Shown: positions 6,441 through 15,791, counted from the stretch's first letter. The stretch is 64,000 nt of DNA from Gp7-AA6 sp036395755 (GCA_036395755.1 DASWCZ010000023.1:75026-139025); one strand, 5' to 3'. The notes: generated by a model not told the origin, from the letters alone. Translations and numbers: made by a program.

Positions 6441-9302
6441 ATGAAGCTGGTCGCGAGACTTTTTTTTCTTCTGGGGGGACTCTCCGTCCTCATGCTGGGC
6501 ACTCCGTTGGAAGAACGGCTCGCGAGAGCGCGAGGCGGCAGTCGCTCGCCCGCTCCAACACCGGCGAGAGGGGCACCTTCGCCGACGCCGACTCCGCGCC
6601 GAGGTCTGAGGACACTGGCAACGACCCCGACGCCGACGCGGACACCGACGTCGACGCCGACTCGGACACCGACGCCGACGCCGGGCCCGGGCGAGGCATG
6701 CTCGACAGCGTTTGTGATTGCCTCGGTTCCATACAACGCTTCCGGAGACACGAGCACCGCAATGGACGATAACTCGCTCACGGGATGCTCGCCACCCAGC
6801 ATGCCGGGTCCCGATCTCGTTTACAAGTTCACCGTTTTCGCGGCGTGCAACCTCACGTTTACGTTGTCACCCGAGCTAAACGGACAATACGATCCAGGCA
6901 TCTACATTCTGCCGTCAGCTCCTCCGCCGACCTTCTGCGCAGCAACCTTTAGTTGTGTAGCCAAGAGCGATGCGGCGGGCTCTGGCCAGCCGGAGACGAT
7001 TACCATCACAAATCTCGTGCCGGGAACCTACTACTTTTTCGTCGATTCCGTCTGGACCCACGACGAGTCCCCGTCAATGTCCGGAGGTATTTACACTCTC
7101 AGCGTCACCGGCACATTCGGAGATCCCTTGATCACGCCGACCGCCACGCCGACGCGGACTCCGACCCCGACCAGGACTTTCACACCCTCTCTGACGCCGA
7201 CGAATACGAGGACGTTCACTCCCACCTTCACACCGACAAAGACTTTCACCCCGACGGCGACCTTCACACCCACGAACACCCCCACGAATACCCCGACGAG
7301 CACTCCGACGAATACGCCGACGAACACCTTCACTCCGACCTCGACGCCCACGAACACGCGGACGAATACCCCGACTAACACCGCGACACAGACTCCGACC
7401 GCGACGGCGACTCAGACCCTCACCCCCTCGAACACGCCGACGAACACCGCCACGAACACCCCGACGGCCACGGCCACTCAAACCTTCACACCGACCAACA
7501 CTTCGACTCCGACCAACACGCCGACCTCAACGCCAACCAGCACTCCAACTAACACTCGGACCAACACGCCGACGCTCACACCAACGCCGACTTCCACCCC
7601 TTCGAACACACCGACCGCGGTCCCGCCCACCAACACGCCGACTGCGACGCCGACCAACACCCCGACGAACACCCGGACCAACACGCCGACTAACTCGCCG
7701 ACGCAGACTCCCACCGCCACGGCCACTCAGACTCCTACGCCCTCAAACACCCCGACAGGGGTCCTGCCCACGAACACACCGACTTCGACGCCGACCCAGA
7801 CCTTCACGGCAACAACCACGCCGACGAATACCCGGACCAGTACTCCGACCCTGACGCCAACGGCGACTTCGACCCCGTCGAACACGCCGACCGGTGTTTC
7901 GCCAACGAACACCCCGACGCCGACCAATACACCGACCAACATCCCCAGTAGCACGCCGACGTTGACGCCCACGGCAACTCAGACCCCGACGAACACTCCC
8001 ACCGGTGTCCCGGCGACGAACACGCCGACCGCGACTCCAACCAACACGCCGACCAATACCCGGACCAACACCCCGACGCTGACGCCCACGGCGACATCGA
8101 CACCTTCAAATACTCCCACCGGTGTCCCGGCGACGAACACGCCGACCGCGACGCCGACGAATACGTTCACTCCGTCGAATACGCCAACGCTGACCCCGAC
8201 CAGCACGGCGACGCGAACCCCAACGGCAACTCAGACCCCGTCGAATACCCCGACCGGGATCCTGCCGACCAACACGCCGACCGCAACGCCGACGAGGACC
8301 TTCACGCCGACGAACACACCGACCAATACCCGGACCAACACCCCGACGCTGACGCCCACGGCGACATCGACACCTTCAAATACCCCCACCGGTGTCCCTC
8401 CGACGAACACGCCGACTGCGACGTCGACGAGGACCTCCACGCCGACGAACACGCGGACGAACACGCCGACGCTCACCCCGACCAGCACGCCGACGCGAAC
8501 GCCGACGGCAACTCAGACGCCGTCGAACACACCAACCGGTGTGCCGCCTACGAACACGCCCACGGCGACGCGGACCAACACGCCGACTTCGACCCCGACC
8601 AACACGGCAACCCGAACGCCGACGGCGACCCAAACCCCTACGAACACTCCGACCAGCACGTCCACGGCGACGCCGACCGCGACGCCCTCTCAGACGCCGA
8701 CGTTGACCCCCACTGCTTCCGTCACGGTCACGCCCAGACCGACCCACACACCGAGAAACTCTCCGGTTCCGACGGTCACCTCGACGACCACGCCCTCTTC
8801 GACGCCAACGGCGACTCCGACTCCGACCGTCACCCCGCTGCCGACGCTGACGTTCACGCCGACGCCCACGCCCACACCGACCCAGACGCCGACGCCCGGA
8901 CCTCTGGTGGCCGGCTTCTACACGCTCACTCCCTGTCGCCTGGCCGATACCCGGGACACGCCAGGACCCTACGGAGGGCCGGCGCTGCAGGCCGGGGCAA
9001 CCCGCAGCTTCGTCATGGTGGGGCGCTGCGGCATCCCCGCGGAGGCCGACGCCATCGCTGTCAACGTCACGGTCACACAGCCCACGGCTCTCGGCCACGT
9101 CATCATCTACCCGCTGGGAGTCGCGGTGCCGGCGACTTCGACGATCAACTACAGCGCCGGACAGACGCGGGCCAACAACGCGATTGTCCAGGTGGGTGCC
9201 GACAATTCGATCGCGGCGACCTGCGGGCAGCTCTCTGGCAGCACCGACTTCATCATCGACGTCGTCGGCTACTTCCGATTCGTGTCCCCGGCGTCTCCCT
9301 GA
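6441..9302 (+). CDS. long-stalk secreted protein: PPC-like domain, about 590-residue Thr/Pro stalk, YTLTPCR domain
   Basis: Predicted 953-residue exported protein, the longest of the family. The ATG at 6441 opens a signal peptide (MKLVARLFFLLGGLSVLMLG) almost the same as that of the gene at 2583. A short Thr/Pro linker (about 38-85) is followed by a PPC-like domain (about 86-230; GEACSTAFVIASVPYNASGD, GPDLVYKFTV, GTYYFFVDSVW). The Thr/Pro stalk (about 230-821) has a higher-order unit beginning NTPTG(V/I)xxTNTPT, seen about eight times. The shared C-terminal domain occupies 822-953. Sequences of this type are often O-glycosylated extended linkers in other secreted bacterial proteins; nothing here shows glycosylation. 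The stalk may vary in length between strains. Confidence 0.8.
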   Translation: MKLVARLFFLLGGLSVLMLGTPLEERLARARGGSRSPAPTPARGAPSPTPTPRRGLRTLATTPTPTRTPTSTPTRTPTPTPGPGEACSTAFVIASVPYNASGDTSTAMDDNSLTGCSPPSMPGPDLVYKFTVFAACNLTFTLSPELNGQYDPGIYILPSAPPPTFCAATFSCVAKSDAAGSGQPETITITNLVPGTYYFFVDSVWTHDESPSMSGGIYTLSVTGTFGDPLITPTATPTRTPTPTRTFTPSLTPTNTRTFTPTFTPTKTFTPTATFTPTNTPTNTPTSTPTNTPTNTFTPTSTPTNTRTNTPTNTATQTPTATATQTLTPSNTPTNTATNTPTATATQTFTPTNTSTPTNTPTSTPTSTPTNTRTNTPTLTPTPTSTPSNTPTAVPPTNTPTATPTNTPTNTRTNTPTNSPTQTPTATATQTPTPSNTPTGVLPTNTPTSTPTQTFTATTTPTNTRTSTPTLTPTATSTPSNTPTGVSPTNTPTPTNTPTNIPSSTPTLTPTATQTPTNTPTGVPATNTPTATPTNTPTNTRTNTPTLTPTATSTPSNTPTGVPATNTPTATPTNTFTPSNTPTLTPTSTATRTPTATQTPSNTPTGILPTNTPTATPTRTFTPTNTPTNTRTNTPTLTPTATSTPSNTPTGVPPTNTPTATSTRTSTPTNTRTNTPTLTPTSTPTRTPTATQTPSNTPTGVPPTNTPTATRTNTPTSTPTNTATRTPTATQTPTNTPTSTSTATPTATPSQTPTLTPTASVTVTPRPTHTPRNSPVPTVTSTTTPSSTPTATPTPTVTPLPTLTFTPTPTPTPTQTPTPGPLVAGFYTLTPCRLADTRDTPGPYGGPALQAGATRSFVMVGRCGIPAEADAIAVNVTVTQPTALGHVIIYPLGVAVPATSTINYSAGQTRANNAIVQVGADNSIAATCGQLSGSTDFIIDVVGYFRFVSPASP
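7132..8905 (+). repeat. 1.8 kb hierarchical minisatellite encoding a Thr/Pro stalk
   Basis: Built from 6-12 bp ACN-CCG units inside modules of about 100-140 bp that begin with codons for NTPTG. The segment 8049-8127 recurs at 8319-8397, 270 bp away, with a single mismatch over 79 bp, which indicates a recent internal duplication. Confidence 0.85.
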
Positions 9303-9336
9303 AGCTGCTCGGCCGCTCGAGAACGGCCACAATTTC

Positions 9337-9363
9337 TTGACGGCAGGTGAAGGGCGTTATACC
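9337..9363 (+). promoter_or_regulatory. possible promoter of the gene at 9420
   Basis: TTGACG (9337-9342) and TATACC (9358-9363) with a short 15 bp spacer, about 56 nt before the ATG. An AGGAG ribosome-binding site follows about 8 nt before the ATG. The short spacer keeps confidence low. Confidence 0.35.
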
Positions 9364-9419
9364 GTCGCACTCGCCTCACGTGCGCGGCCGGTGCGGACTC
9401 CAATTCCAGGAGTGGGATC

Positions 9420-10352
9420 ATGAAAACCCGAACGAAGGTGTCGTGGCTCGTTCTCCTGTCGATCAGTCTGATCAGTTTGGTCGTCACGAGGGCAGGCGCT
9501 CAGTTGAGCCCCTCTGCGATTGCGGCCGGCGGAGACACGTGCGCGAGCCCGACCCTCATCTCTTCCCTGCCGTTCAACGACTCGGGAGATACGACCGGCG
9601 CGGCGGACGATATTCGGCTCACGGGATGCTCCGGCTTCCTGAGCATGCCGGGCCCGGATCTCATCTATGCGTTCAACGTCTTTTCGGGGAACAACCTCAC
9701 GTTCACGTTGACACCGACCAACCAGGGTTCGCCCTGCCAGCCAAACCAATGCACCTACGACCCCTCCATCTACATTCGAAGCGGCTGCGCTCAAACGACC
9801 GGCGCTTGCGTGGCGAGGAGCGATGTCGGCAACGCCGGCCAAGCTGAGACGATCATGGTCAGCGGACTCGCACCGGGGACCTACTACTTCTACGTCGATT
9901 CGGTCTATTCGGTGGACGAAATTGGCGGCAGCGGCGCCTACACCCTTTCGGTGACCGGCACCTTCGGCGTTCCGAACAACACGAGGTTCTACACCCTGAC
10001 GCCTTGCCGGATAATCGACACGCGGGACCCGGTCGGACCCGTTGGCGGCCCCGCCCTGGCCGCCGGCGCAACCCGCGTCTTCCCGATCACGGGCCCCCCG
10101 TGCAACGTCCCCTTGGCGGCGAAATCGGTCTCCGTGAACATTACGGTGACCCAGCCCACCGCTCCGGGCCACCTGATCCTGTTCCCCGGCGGTACTCCTC
10201 CGGGCGTGTCCAACATCAACTTCCGGGCGGGTCAGACGCGCGCGAACAATGCGATCGTGTCGTTGAGCCCTACCGGGACGATCTCGGTCACCGACGGCCA
10301 GAGCTCCGGGACGACCCACTTCATCCTGGACGTGAACGGGTATTTCCAGTAG
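9420..10352 (+). CDS. secreted PPC-like plus YTLTPCR-domain protein without a stalk
   Basis: Predicted 310-residue exported protein. A signal peptide (residues 1-27, ending AGA before QLSPS) is followed by a PPC-like domain (about 36-184; GDTCASPTLISSLPFNDSGD, GPDLIYAFNV, GTYYFYVDSVY). The C-terminal domain (187-310; FYTLTPCRIIDTRDPVG, VNITVTQPTAPGHLILFP, THFILDVNGYF) joins it directly. It is the stalkless member of the family and more diverged from the other three than they are from one another, so it could represent the ancestral form. The start has a good AGGAG site. No catalytic residues are recognisable. Confidence 0.8.
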   Translation: MKTRTKVSWLVLLSISLISLVVTRAGAQLSPSAIAAGGDTCASPTLISSLPFNDSGDTTGAADDIRLTGCSGFLSMPGPDLIYAFNVFSGNNLTFTLTPTNQGSPCQPNQCTYDPSIYIRSGCAQTTGACVARSDVGNAGQAETIMVSGLAPGTYYFYVDSVYSVDEIGGSGAYTLSVTGTFGVPNNTRFYTLTPCRIIDTRDPVGPVGGPALAAGATRVFPITGPPCNVPLAAKSVSVNITVTQPTAPGHLILFPGGTPPGVSNINFRAGQTRANNAIVSLSPTGTISVTDGQSSGTTHFILDVNGYFQ

Positions 10353-10416
10353 CGCGCGCCGCGGGAACCGGCCGGTTTCACCGACCTGAACTGCTGCAAC
10401 GAGGAGCCTTGACCTG

Positions 10417-10446
10417 TTGACAACGGCTCTTTTTGGCCGGTAAACT
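10417..10446 (+). promoter_or_regulatory. putative sigma70-type promoter
   Basis: TTGACA (10417-10422), an 18 bp spacer and TAAACT (10441-10446). It lies 35 nt before the ATG at 10482, which also has a GGAG site at good spacing. Confidence 0.55.
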
Positions 10447-10481
10447 TCGACCCAAGAGAACTCCCTAACTTTCGGAGAAAA

Positions 10482-11276
10482 ATGATGCCGACACGATTTC
10501 GGGCTTCCGCCACGGTTCTGAGGGTCCTCGGCTCCGCGGCGATGGTATTCGGATTGTTCCTGGCTTTCCCCGCGGAGACGAGAGCGCAGGGCCATGGCGT
10601 AAGCATTTTCAAAACGTGCGTTTCGCCGAAAACGAGCTGCAACAGCAATACCGACTGCGCCGATCCCAATTCCTGCACGGGGTTCGGCGTGTGCACGAGC
10701 AGCGGCGCCGGCCACATGAACCAGTGCTCGATCACGATCGTGAACAGCGATCCTTCGCTCGACAACGTCAAGGTGCTCTCCGACTCGGACACGGTGTTCG
10801 CGACCGCGGGGAACCAGACCTTCTCAAACCTGCCGGTCAGCGGCACGACCGGCACGACGTCGGGATCCTGCACCGCGCCGATCGACCCCTTGGTCGGCTG
10901 CACGCTCTCCCCCGCCGCCTCCATCACCTTCCTTTCGAACCAGTACGTCATCCAGCCCACCGACCCGAACCCGCTCATAGACCAGGGTTCCGTGGTGGTT
11001 CAGGATCAGTGCAACGTCAACCCGACTGGCTGCAGCACAGTGCCGAGCACGGTCCAGTTCACCGCTTCGACCGACCTCGTCTCGGGGTGCACCCCCGGCG
11101 CCCCCTGCACTCCAACGCCAACGCCGACCAACACACCGGTGAATACGCCGACCAATACCCCGACCAACACGCCCCCCCAGACGGCGCCCCCGCCGGTACC
11201 GACGCTGTCCTTCCCGATGATGGCTTTGCTCGGCCTCCTGCTGGCCGGGGCGGGACTCTTCCTGGCACGCCGCTAG
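10482..11276 (+). CDS. secreted Cys-rich protein with C-terminal VPTLSFP sorting-like tail
   Basis: Predicted 264-residue exported protein with a signal peptide (about 1-36, ending TRAQG). The N-terminal mature part has many closely spaced cysteines (CVSPKTSC, NSNTDC, PNSC, GVC, MNQC), likely disulfide-bonded. The middle reads like a beta-sandwich repeat domain (CSITIVNSDPSLDNVKVLSD). After a short Thr/Pro linker the protein ends in VPTLSFP, a hydrophobic helix (MMALLGLLLAGAGLFLARR) and two arginines. That tripartite ending resembles IPTL/PEP-CTERM sorting signals, in which the tail is processed during transfer to the surface. The secreted protein at 50609 has the same tail. A strong intrinsic terminator follows. 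The function of the mature domain is unknown. Confidence 0.75.
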   Translation: MMPTRFRASATVLRVLGSAAMVFGLFLAFPAETRAQGHGVSIFKTCVSPKTSCNSNTDCADPNSCTGFGVCTSSGAGHMNQCSITIVNSDPSLDNVKVLSDSDTVFATAGNQTFSNLPVSGTTGTTSGSCTAPIDPLVGCTLSPAASITFLSNQYVIQPTDPNPLIDQGSVVVQDQCNVNPTGCSTVPSTVQFTASTDLVSGCTPGAPCTPTPTPTNTPVNTPTNTPTNTPPQTAPPPVPTLSFPMMALLGLLLAGAGLFLARR

Positions 11277-11301
11277 TAACAACTCGAATCGGATCGCCTC
11301 T

Positions 11302-11338
11302 GCCCGGAGCCCCGAGAGGGCTCCGGGCTTTTCTTTCT
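11302..11338 (+). terminator. intrinsic terminator
   Basis: A perfect 11 bp stem, GCCCGGAGCCC (11302-11312) paired with GGGCTCCGGGC (11318-11328), with a 5 nt loop and a T-rich tail TTTTCTTTCT. It closes the gene at 10482. Confidence 0.9.
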
Positions 11339-11416
11339 CCGGACCGGCAGCGCTCCCCGGATTAGGAAACGCTCAAAAAAGGATCGTTGCGGCTCCCCGG
11401 GAGGATCGTTGCCTCC

Positions 11417-11992
11417 GTGAAGCGCGCCGTGGTGTCCGAGCTGGGCCGCTTGCTGGCAGCCGCGGCGTTGGTCACCCTTACCGGGGGAACGCAGCTTCGC
11501 GCCGATCAGACCGTCCAGGTCGGACCGAGTTTGGTCTTTTCCCCCCCGACGGTCACGGTCTCTCCGGGAGAGGCGGTCATCTGGAGCTTCCAGGCGTTCC
11601 ACACTTCCACGAGCGACACCGCCACCGGACCCGAGGTCTGGGATTCCGGGTTCCTGTCGAGCGGCACCTTCTCCCACACGTTCCAGACGCCGGGGACTTA
11701 CCCGTACTACTGTCAGGTCCACAGCATCCCGGGCGGCACGGCGATGAACGGCGTCGTCCAGGTGCTCGGCGCGGGGGTCACGCCGACGTCCACACCGACT
11801 CCAGCCCCCACGAACACTCCATCACCGACGGCGATCGCAAAAAACACTCCGACGGCGACGCCGCCCGAATCCGCGACGCCCGTTTCCCCGGGCGCGCCCA
11901 TTCCGGCTCTGGACCCGCGCGGCCGGATGCTCTTCGCGCTCGTCCTCGCCGCGGCCGGTGTGACGGCTCTCATAATTTCCGGCCGCCGATAA
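11417..11992 (+). CDS. cupredoxin (plastocyanin-like) with C-terminal anchor-like tail
   Basis: Predicted 191-residue exported blue-copper protein. The GTG at 11417 is preferred over the TTG at 11387 because it directly precedes a signal sequence (LGRLLAAAALVTLTGG) and has GGGAGGA upstream. The single cupredoxin domain keeps the type 1 copper ligands: His in FQAFHTS, Cys and His in YYCQVHS, and Met in GTAMNG. A Thr/Pro linker leads to a tail with IPALDP, a hydrophobic segment (MLFALVLAAAGVTALII) and a final GRR, similar in plan to the VPTLSFP tails nearby. It probably works in periplasmic or surface electron transfer; its partner is unknown. Confidence 0.8.
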   Translation: MKRAVVSELGRLLAAAALVTLTGGTQLRADQTVQVGPSLVFSPPTVTVSPGEAVIWSFQAFHTSTSDTATGPEVWDSGFLSSGTFSHTFQTPGTYPYYCQVHSIPGGTAMNGVVQVLGAGVTPTSTPTPAPTNTPSPTAIAKNTPTATPPESATPVSPGAPIPALDPRGRMLFALVLAAAGVTALIISGRR

Positions 11993-12037
11993 AACGCTCG
12001 AGTTGTCGTGCTTTCGAGCGGTCCGAACCGCTGCATG

Positions 12038-12046
12038 TGCTATATT
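12038..12046 (+). promoter_or_regulatory. possible extended -10 promoter
   Basis: TGCTATATT (12038-12046) fits an extended -10 element (TGN before the hexamer) 27 nt before the ATG at 12074. No -35 is evident. Confidence 0.35.
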
Positions 12047-12073
12047 TACCCGCAAACAACAATCGAGCTCTCG

Positions 12074-15000
12074 ATGGACTCACCGCTGCGGACTCTGCTC
12101 GTCGCAGCCTCCGAGGCCGACGCCCTGCCGCTGCTGAAGCAGCTGCGCCAGGCCGGCCACGAAGTCTGCTGGGAGGTCGTCCGCTCCGCGGCGGAAATGG
12201 AGCAGGCCCTCCACGGGAAGACCTGGGACCTGGTCCTCTCGGACGGTGAGGTTCCGGACTCGAGCTCCCTTGCCGCGCTCGCCCGCGCCGCCGGCCTCGA
12301 AGCGCCTTTCCTGGTCGTCTCGGACGCCGTCAGCGAGGAGAGCGGCAACCGCGTTCCCAGGGCGGGCGCCGACAACGGCCCGACGAAGTGCTCCCTGCAC
12401 CGCCTCGCCGCCTCCGTCGAACGGGAGCTCGGCGAGTCGAGGCTCAAGCGGGAACGGCGCCGCGCCCGGCAGGCCCTCCGGGACAGCGAGTCGCGGTTCC
12501 GGGCGCTCGCCGAGAGCGCGTCTGACGCGATCCTCACGGCCGACGGCGAAAATCGGATCGTTTTCGCGAACCCCGCGGCGGAGCGAATTCTGGGATACGC
12601 GATTCCCGCCTTGATCGGCCGACGCCTGGAGCAAATCATTCCGGGCCTCAACCGCCTGGCGGATCCGGGATCGGAAACCGTGGATCGATCCGTATGGACG
12701 GATCCGGCTCCGCGAGAGCACACGGCAATTCACGCGAGCGGGCGCCCGATCCCGCTCGAGCTCTCGATCGCGACGCTGCCGCGCAACGGCCGCGGTCCGT
12801 TCGCGACGATCGTCGCCCGGGACGTCACCGAGCGCAAGCGCGCGGAGGACGCCCTGAAGGCGTCGGAAGCTCGAAAGAGCGCGATGATCGAAGCGGCGCT
12901 CGACGCCATCGTGACGATCGACGCCCAGGGCCGGATGCTGGAGTTCAATTCCGCCGCCGAACGGATGTTCGGGTATGCCCGCGCGGGCGCTCTCGGAAGG
13001 CCGATGGCGGACCTCATCATCCCTCCTTCCCTGCGCGAAAGGCATCGCGAGGGAATGGCCCGGTATCTGGCGACCGGTCAGGGTCGGATCTTCGACAAGA
13101 CGCTGGAGATGACGGCCATGAGGGCGGACGGGTCCGAGTTTCCGATCGAGCTCACCGTAATGCGCCTTCCGTCGGACGGCCCGCCGATCTTCACCGGATT
13201 CATTCACGACGTCTCCGACCGCGAGCGGGCCGAGAGCGCGTTGAAGGAGAGCGAACAGAAGCTGAGGACCCTCGTGACGAACGCGCCGATCGTGCTCTTC
13301 GCGATCGACAGGGACGGCATCTTCACGCACTCGGAGGGGAAGGGCCTGGACGGTCTCGGTTTGAAAGCGGGCGAGTCGGTCGGCCGCTCGGTTTGGGACC
13401 TCTACGGAGACCACCCCGAAATCCTCGAACACGTTCGCCGGGCACTATCGGGAGAGTCGCACACGGCGACCGTGCGGCTCGGTGGGATCGCATTCGAGAC
13501 GCGTTACGCCCCTTACCGGGATTCCAACGGTCAGGTCATCGGAATCATCGGCGTCGCCACGGACGTCACCGAGCAGCACCGAGCCGATCAGTCGCTTCGC
13601 GCTTCCGAGGCCCGCTACCGCACCCTCTTCGAGAACAATCTCGCCGGTGTCTTCCGCTCAACCCTCGACGGCGGCATCCTCGACTGCAACGAATCGTTCG
13701 CACGGATCTTCGGCTATTCCTCGCCCGAGGAGGTCCTCGATCAGCGCGCGCAGCGGCTGTACCTCCGCCCGGAGGACCGGAACAACTTTCTCTCGCGGCT
13801 CTGCGAGCGGAACAGCCTATCCAATTACGAGTCCTGCGTCCGCAAGAGGGACGGCACTCCGATGTGGGTCCTCGAGAACGCGACACTGGTGGAAGGCCCC
13901 GATGGCGACCGCTCGGTGATCGAGGGGACGATCATCGACATCACCGAGCGCAAGCGCGCGGAAGAGCAGGTCAAACACCTCGCCTTCCATGACGCCCTGA
14001 CGGGACTTCCGAACCGCCTGCTCTTCAATGACCGCTTGTCGATCGCTCTCGCGCAGGCGCGCCGAAGCGGCGAGAAGTTGGTCATTCTGTTTCTGGACGT
14101 CGACCGGTTCAAGGTAATCAACGACTCCCTCGGTCACGCCGCCGGAGACGAGTTGCTGCGGCGCGTCGCCGAGCGGTTGCAGGCGAACGTACGGGCTGGA
14201 GATACCGTCACGCGGCTGGGAGGAGACGAGTTCATCATTCTGCTCACACGGATTTCTTCGGAGGAGAATGCGGCCAGAGTCGCGGGGAAATTTCTCCAGA
14301 GCATTCGGAATCCGTTCTCGGTTCAGGAGAGGAACATTTTCATCACGACCAGCATCGGCGTCAGCATGTACCCGAATGACGGCCTGGACCCCGAGACGCT
14401 CATCCTGAATGCCGATGTCGCGCTGTACCGAGCGAAGGAGGAAGGACGCGACACCTTTCAGCTTTACGCACCGGCTATGAATGCCCGAGCGCTCCAACGG
14501 CTCTCTCTCGAGAACCGCCTGCGACAGGCGCTGCCCAATGAAGAGTTGATCCTACACTATCAGCCGATCGTCGATGTCCGAAGCGGCCGGGTCTGCGGCG
14601 CCGAGGCCCTCTTGAGATGGCGCCATCCGGAGCTGGGTCTCCTCCCTCCGTCGGAGTTCATCACCCTGGCCGAGATCTCGGGCTTGATCGTCCCGATCGG
14701 CCACTGGGTCCTGAAGACGGCTTGCGAGCAGGTCCGCGAGTGGCAGGCGATGGGCTATCCCCACTTGCGCGTTTCCGTCAACCTAGCGGCAAGGCAGTTC
14801 CAGCAGGCAAAGCTCGTGGCCCAGGTGACCGGTTCACTCGCGGCGAGCGGCATCGAGGCGAGCTCACTCGATCTCGAGATCACCGAATCGAGCGCGATGC
14901 AGAACGCGGAGCTCACGATCAACACGCTCCTGGAGCTCAAGCGGCTCGGCGTGGCGATATCGCTGGACGATTTCGGTACCGGATACTCCTCTCTCAACTA

Positions 15001-15283
15001 TCTCAAGCGATTTCCCATCGATCGGGTCAAGCTCGACCAGTCTTTCGTGCGCGACATGACACGCAATCCCGAGGATGCTGCGATCGTCCGGGCCGTCATC
15101 TCCATGGCGCACACCTTGAAGCTGGTGGTCGTGGCGGAGGGCGTCGAGACCGAAGACCAGCTCGCCTTTCTCCGCCATCATCGGTGCGACGAAATTCAGG
15201 GGTTTCTTTTCAGCCCGCCGGTCGAGGCGATCGAGTTCCGGAAACTGCTCCTTCGAAAACAGGCACTGACGGCGGTCGCGTAA
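12074..15283 (+). CDS. GGDEF/EAL cyclic-di-GMP enzyme with receiver-like and four PAS domains
   Basis: Predicted 1069-residue signalling protein. The ATG at 12074 is preferred over upstream starts because a receiver-like fold (LRTLLVAASEADALPLL) begins at once. Order: receiver-like domain (1-120; D kept in DLVLSDGEVPD, but the N-terminal acidic pair is missing), four PAS domains (about 160-640), GGDEF domain (RLGGDEFIILL near residue 715) and EAL domain (GAEALLRWRHPELG near 841; LEITESS, LDDFGTGYSSL, AEGVETEDQL, QGFLFSPP). Both the cyclase motif GGDEF and the phosphodiesterase motif EAL look intact, so it could make and degrade c-di-GMP. No transmembrane segment is seen, so it is probably cytoplasmic. 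The signal is unknown. Confidence 0.92.
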   Translation: MDSPLRTLLVAASEADALPLLKQLRQAGHEVCWEVVRSAAEMEQALHGKTWDLVLSDGEVPDSSSLAALARAAGLEAPFLVVSDAVSEESGNRVPRAGADNGPTKCSLHRLAASVERELGESRLKRERRRARQALRDSESRFRALAESASDAILTADGENRIVFANPAAERILGYAIPALIGRRLEQIIPGLNRLADPGSETVDRSVWTDPAPREHTAIHASGRPIPLELSIATLPRNGRGPFATIVARDVTERKRAEDALKASEARKSAMIEAALDAIVTIDAQGRMLEFNSAAERMFGYARAGALGRPMADLIIPPSLRERHREGMARYLATGQGRIFDKTLEMTAMRADGSEFPIELTVMRLPSDGPPIFTGFIHDVSDRERAESALKESEQKLRTLVTNAPIVLFAIDRDGIFTHSEGKGLDGLGLKAGESVGRSVWDLYGDHPEILEHVRRALSGESHTATVRLGGIAFETRYAPYRDSNGQVIGIIGVATDVTEQHRADQSLRASEARYRTLFENNLAGVFRSTLDGGILDCNESFARIFGYSSPEEVLDQRAQRLYLRPEDRNNFLSRLCERNSLSNYESCVRKRDGTPMWVLENATLVEGPDGDRSVIEGTIIDITERKRAEEQVKHLAFHDALTGLPNRLLFNDRLSIALAQARRSGEKLVILFLDVDRFKVINDSLGHAAGDELLRRVAERLQANVRAGDTVTRLGGDEFIILLTRISSEENAARVAGKFLQSIRNPFSVQERNIFITTSIGVSMYPNDGLDPETLILNADVALYRAKEEGRDTFQLYAPAMNARALQRLSLENRLRQALPNEELILHYQPIVDVRSGRVCGAEALLRWRHPELGLLPPSEFITLAEISGLIVPIGHWVLKTACEQVREWQAMGYPHLRVSVNLAARQFQQAKLVAQVTGSLAASGIEASSLDLEITESSAMQNAELTINTLLELKRLGVAISLDDFGTGYSSLNYLKRFPIDRVKLDQSFVRDMTRNPEDAAIVRAVISMAHTLKLVVVAEGVETEDQLAFLRHHRCDEIQGFLFSPPVEAIEFRKLLLRKQALTAVA

Positions 15284-15308
15284 GGCCGTCCTCCGCGGTC
15301 CGAAGGCC

Positions 15309-15791
15309 TCAGTCGGCGATCTTCCGACCCATCTCGAACGCATCGAGCCCCGGGCCGTAGTACGAGGGCAGCCGGCCGGATTCTTCGAATTCGAGCTTCC
15401 GGTAGAAGGCGATCGCCCCGGAGTTCCGGACGTCCACCTCGAGAAGAGCCCGCGTCGCGCCCGACGCGGACAGCCGGCCGAGGAGGGCCTCCAGGAGCTT
15501 CTGGCCGAGGCCGCGCCGGCGAAAGGAGGGATCGACGTCGAGCGCGACGATCCGAGCGAGATCGGACGAGCCCAGATACCCGATCGCAAACCCGGCGAGC
15601 TCGCCGTCCGCCCGGGCAAGCACGCTCTCCGCGCCGGGAATCGCGAGGAAGCGTCGAAGCTCCCGCTGCGAATAGGCGATCCCCGGCTCGAAACAGAGAC
15701 GATCGAGCCGCCCGAGATCCGGAAGATCTTCCGGGCCGGCACTACTGAAGATCGGCGCGAACTCGTCCGAATCCGATTTGGAGACCGACAT
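15309..15791 (-). CDS. rimI: GNAT N-acetyltransferase, RimI-like
   Basis: 160-residue acetyl-CoA-dependent N-acetyltransferase of the RimI type, which acetylates the N-terminal alanine of ribosomal protein S18. Visible features: the acetyl-CoA loop RRRGLGQKLLEALL, the strand before it (ARIVALDVDPSFR), LLEVDVRNSGAIAFYRKLEFEESG and the final YYGPGLDAFEMGR, all characteristic of the RimI subgroup. It is divergent from the MOSC gene across a 38 bp gap. RimI is the best fit, but a general GNAT with another substrate is possible. Confidence 0.8.
   Translation of the reverse strand: MSVSKSDSDEFAPIFSSAGPEDLPDLGRLDRLCFEPGIAYSQRELRRFLAIPGAESVLARADGELAGFAIGYLGSSDLARIVALDVDPSFRRRGLGQKLLEALLGRLSASGATRALLEVDVRNSGAIAFYRKLEFEESGRLPSYYGPGLDAFEMGRKIAD

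Noticed and set aside
3095..8875. Many minus-strand open frames encoding VGVxVGV-rich proteins inside the Thr/Pro repeats
   Set aside because: They are the reverse reading of short-period ACN-CCG repeats, which contain no stop codons in several frames. They have no signals for translation and no domain.
7132..8905. CRISPR array in the repeat region
   Set aside because: There is no alternation of constant repeats and unique spacers. The region is an in-frame coding minisatellite.
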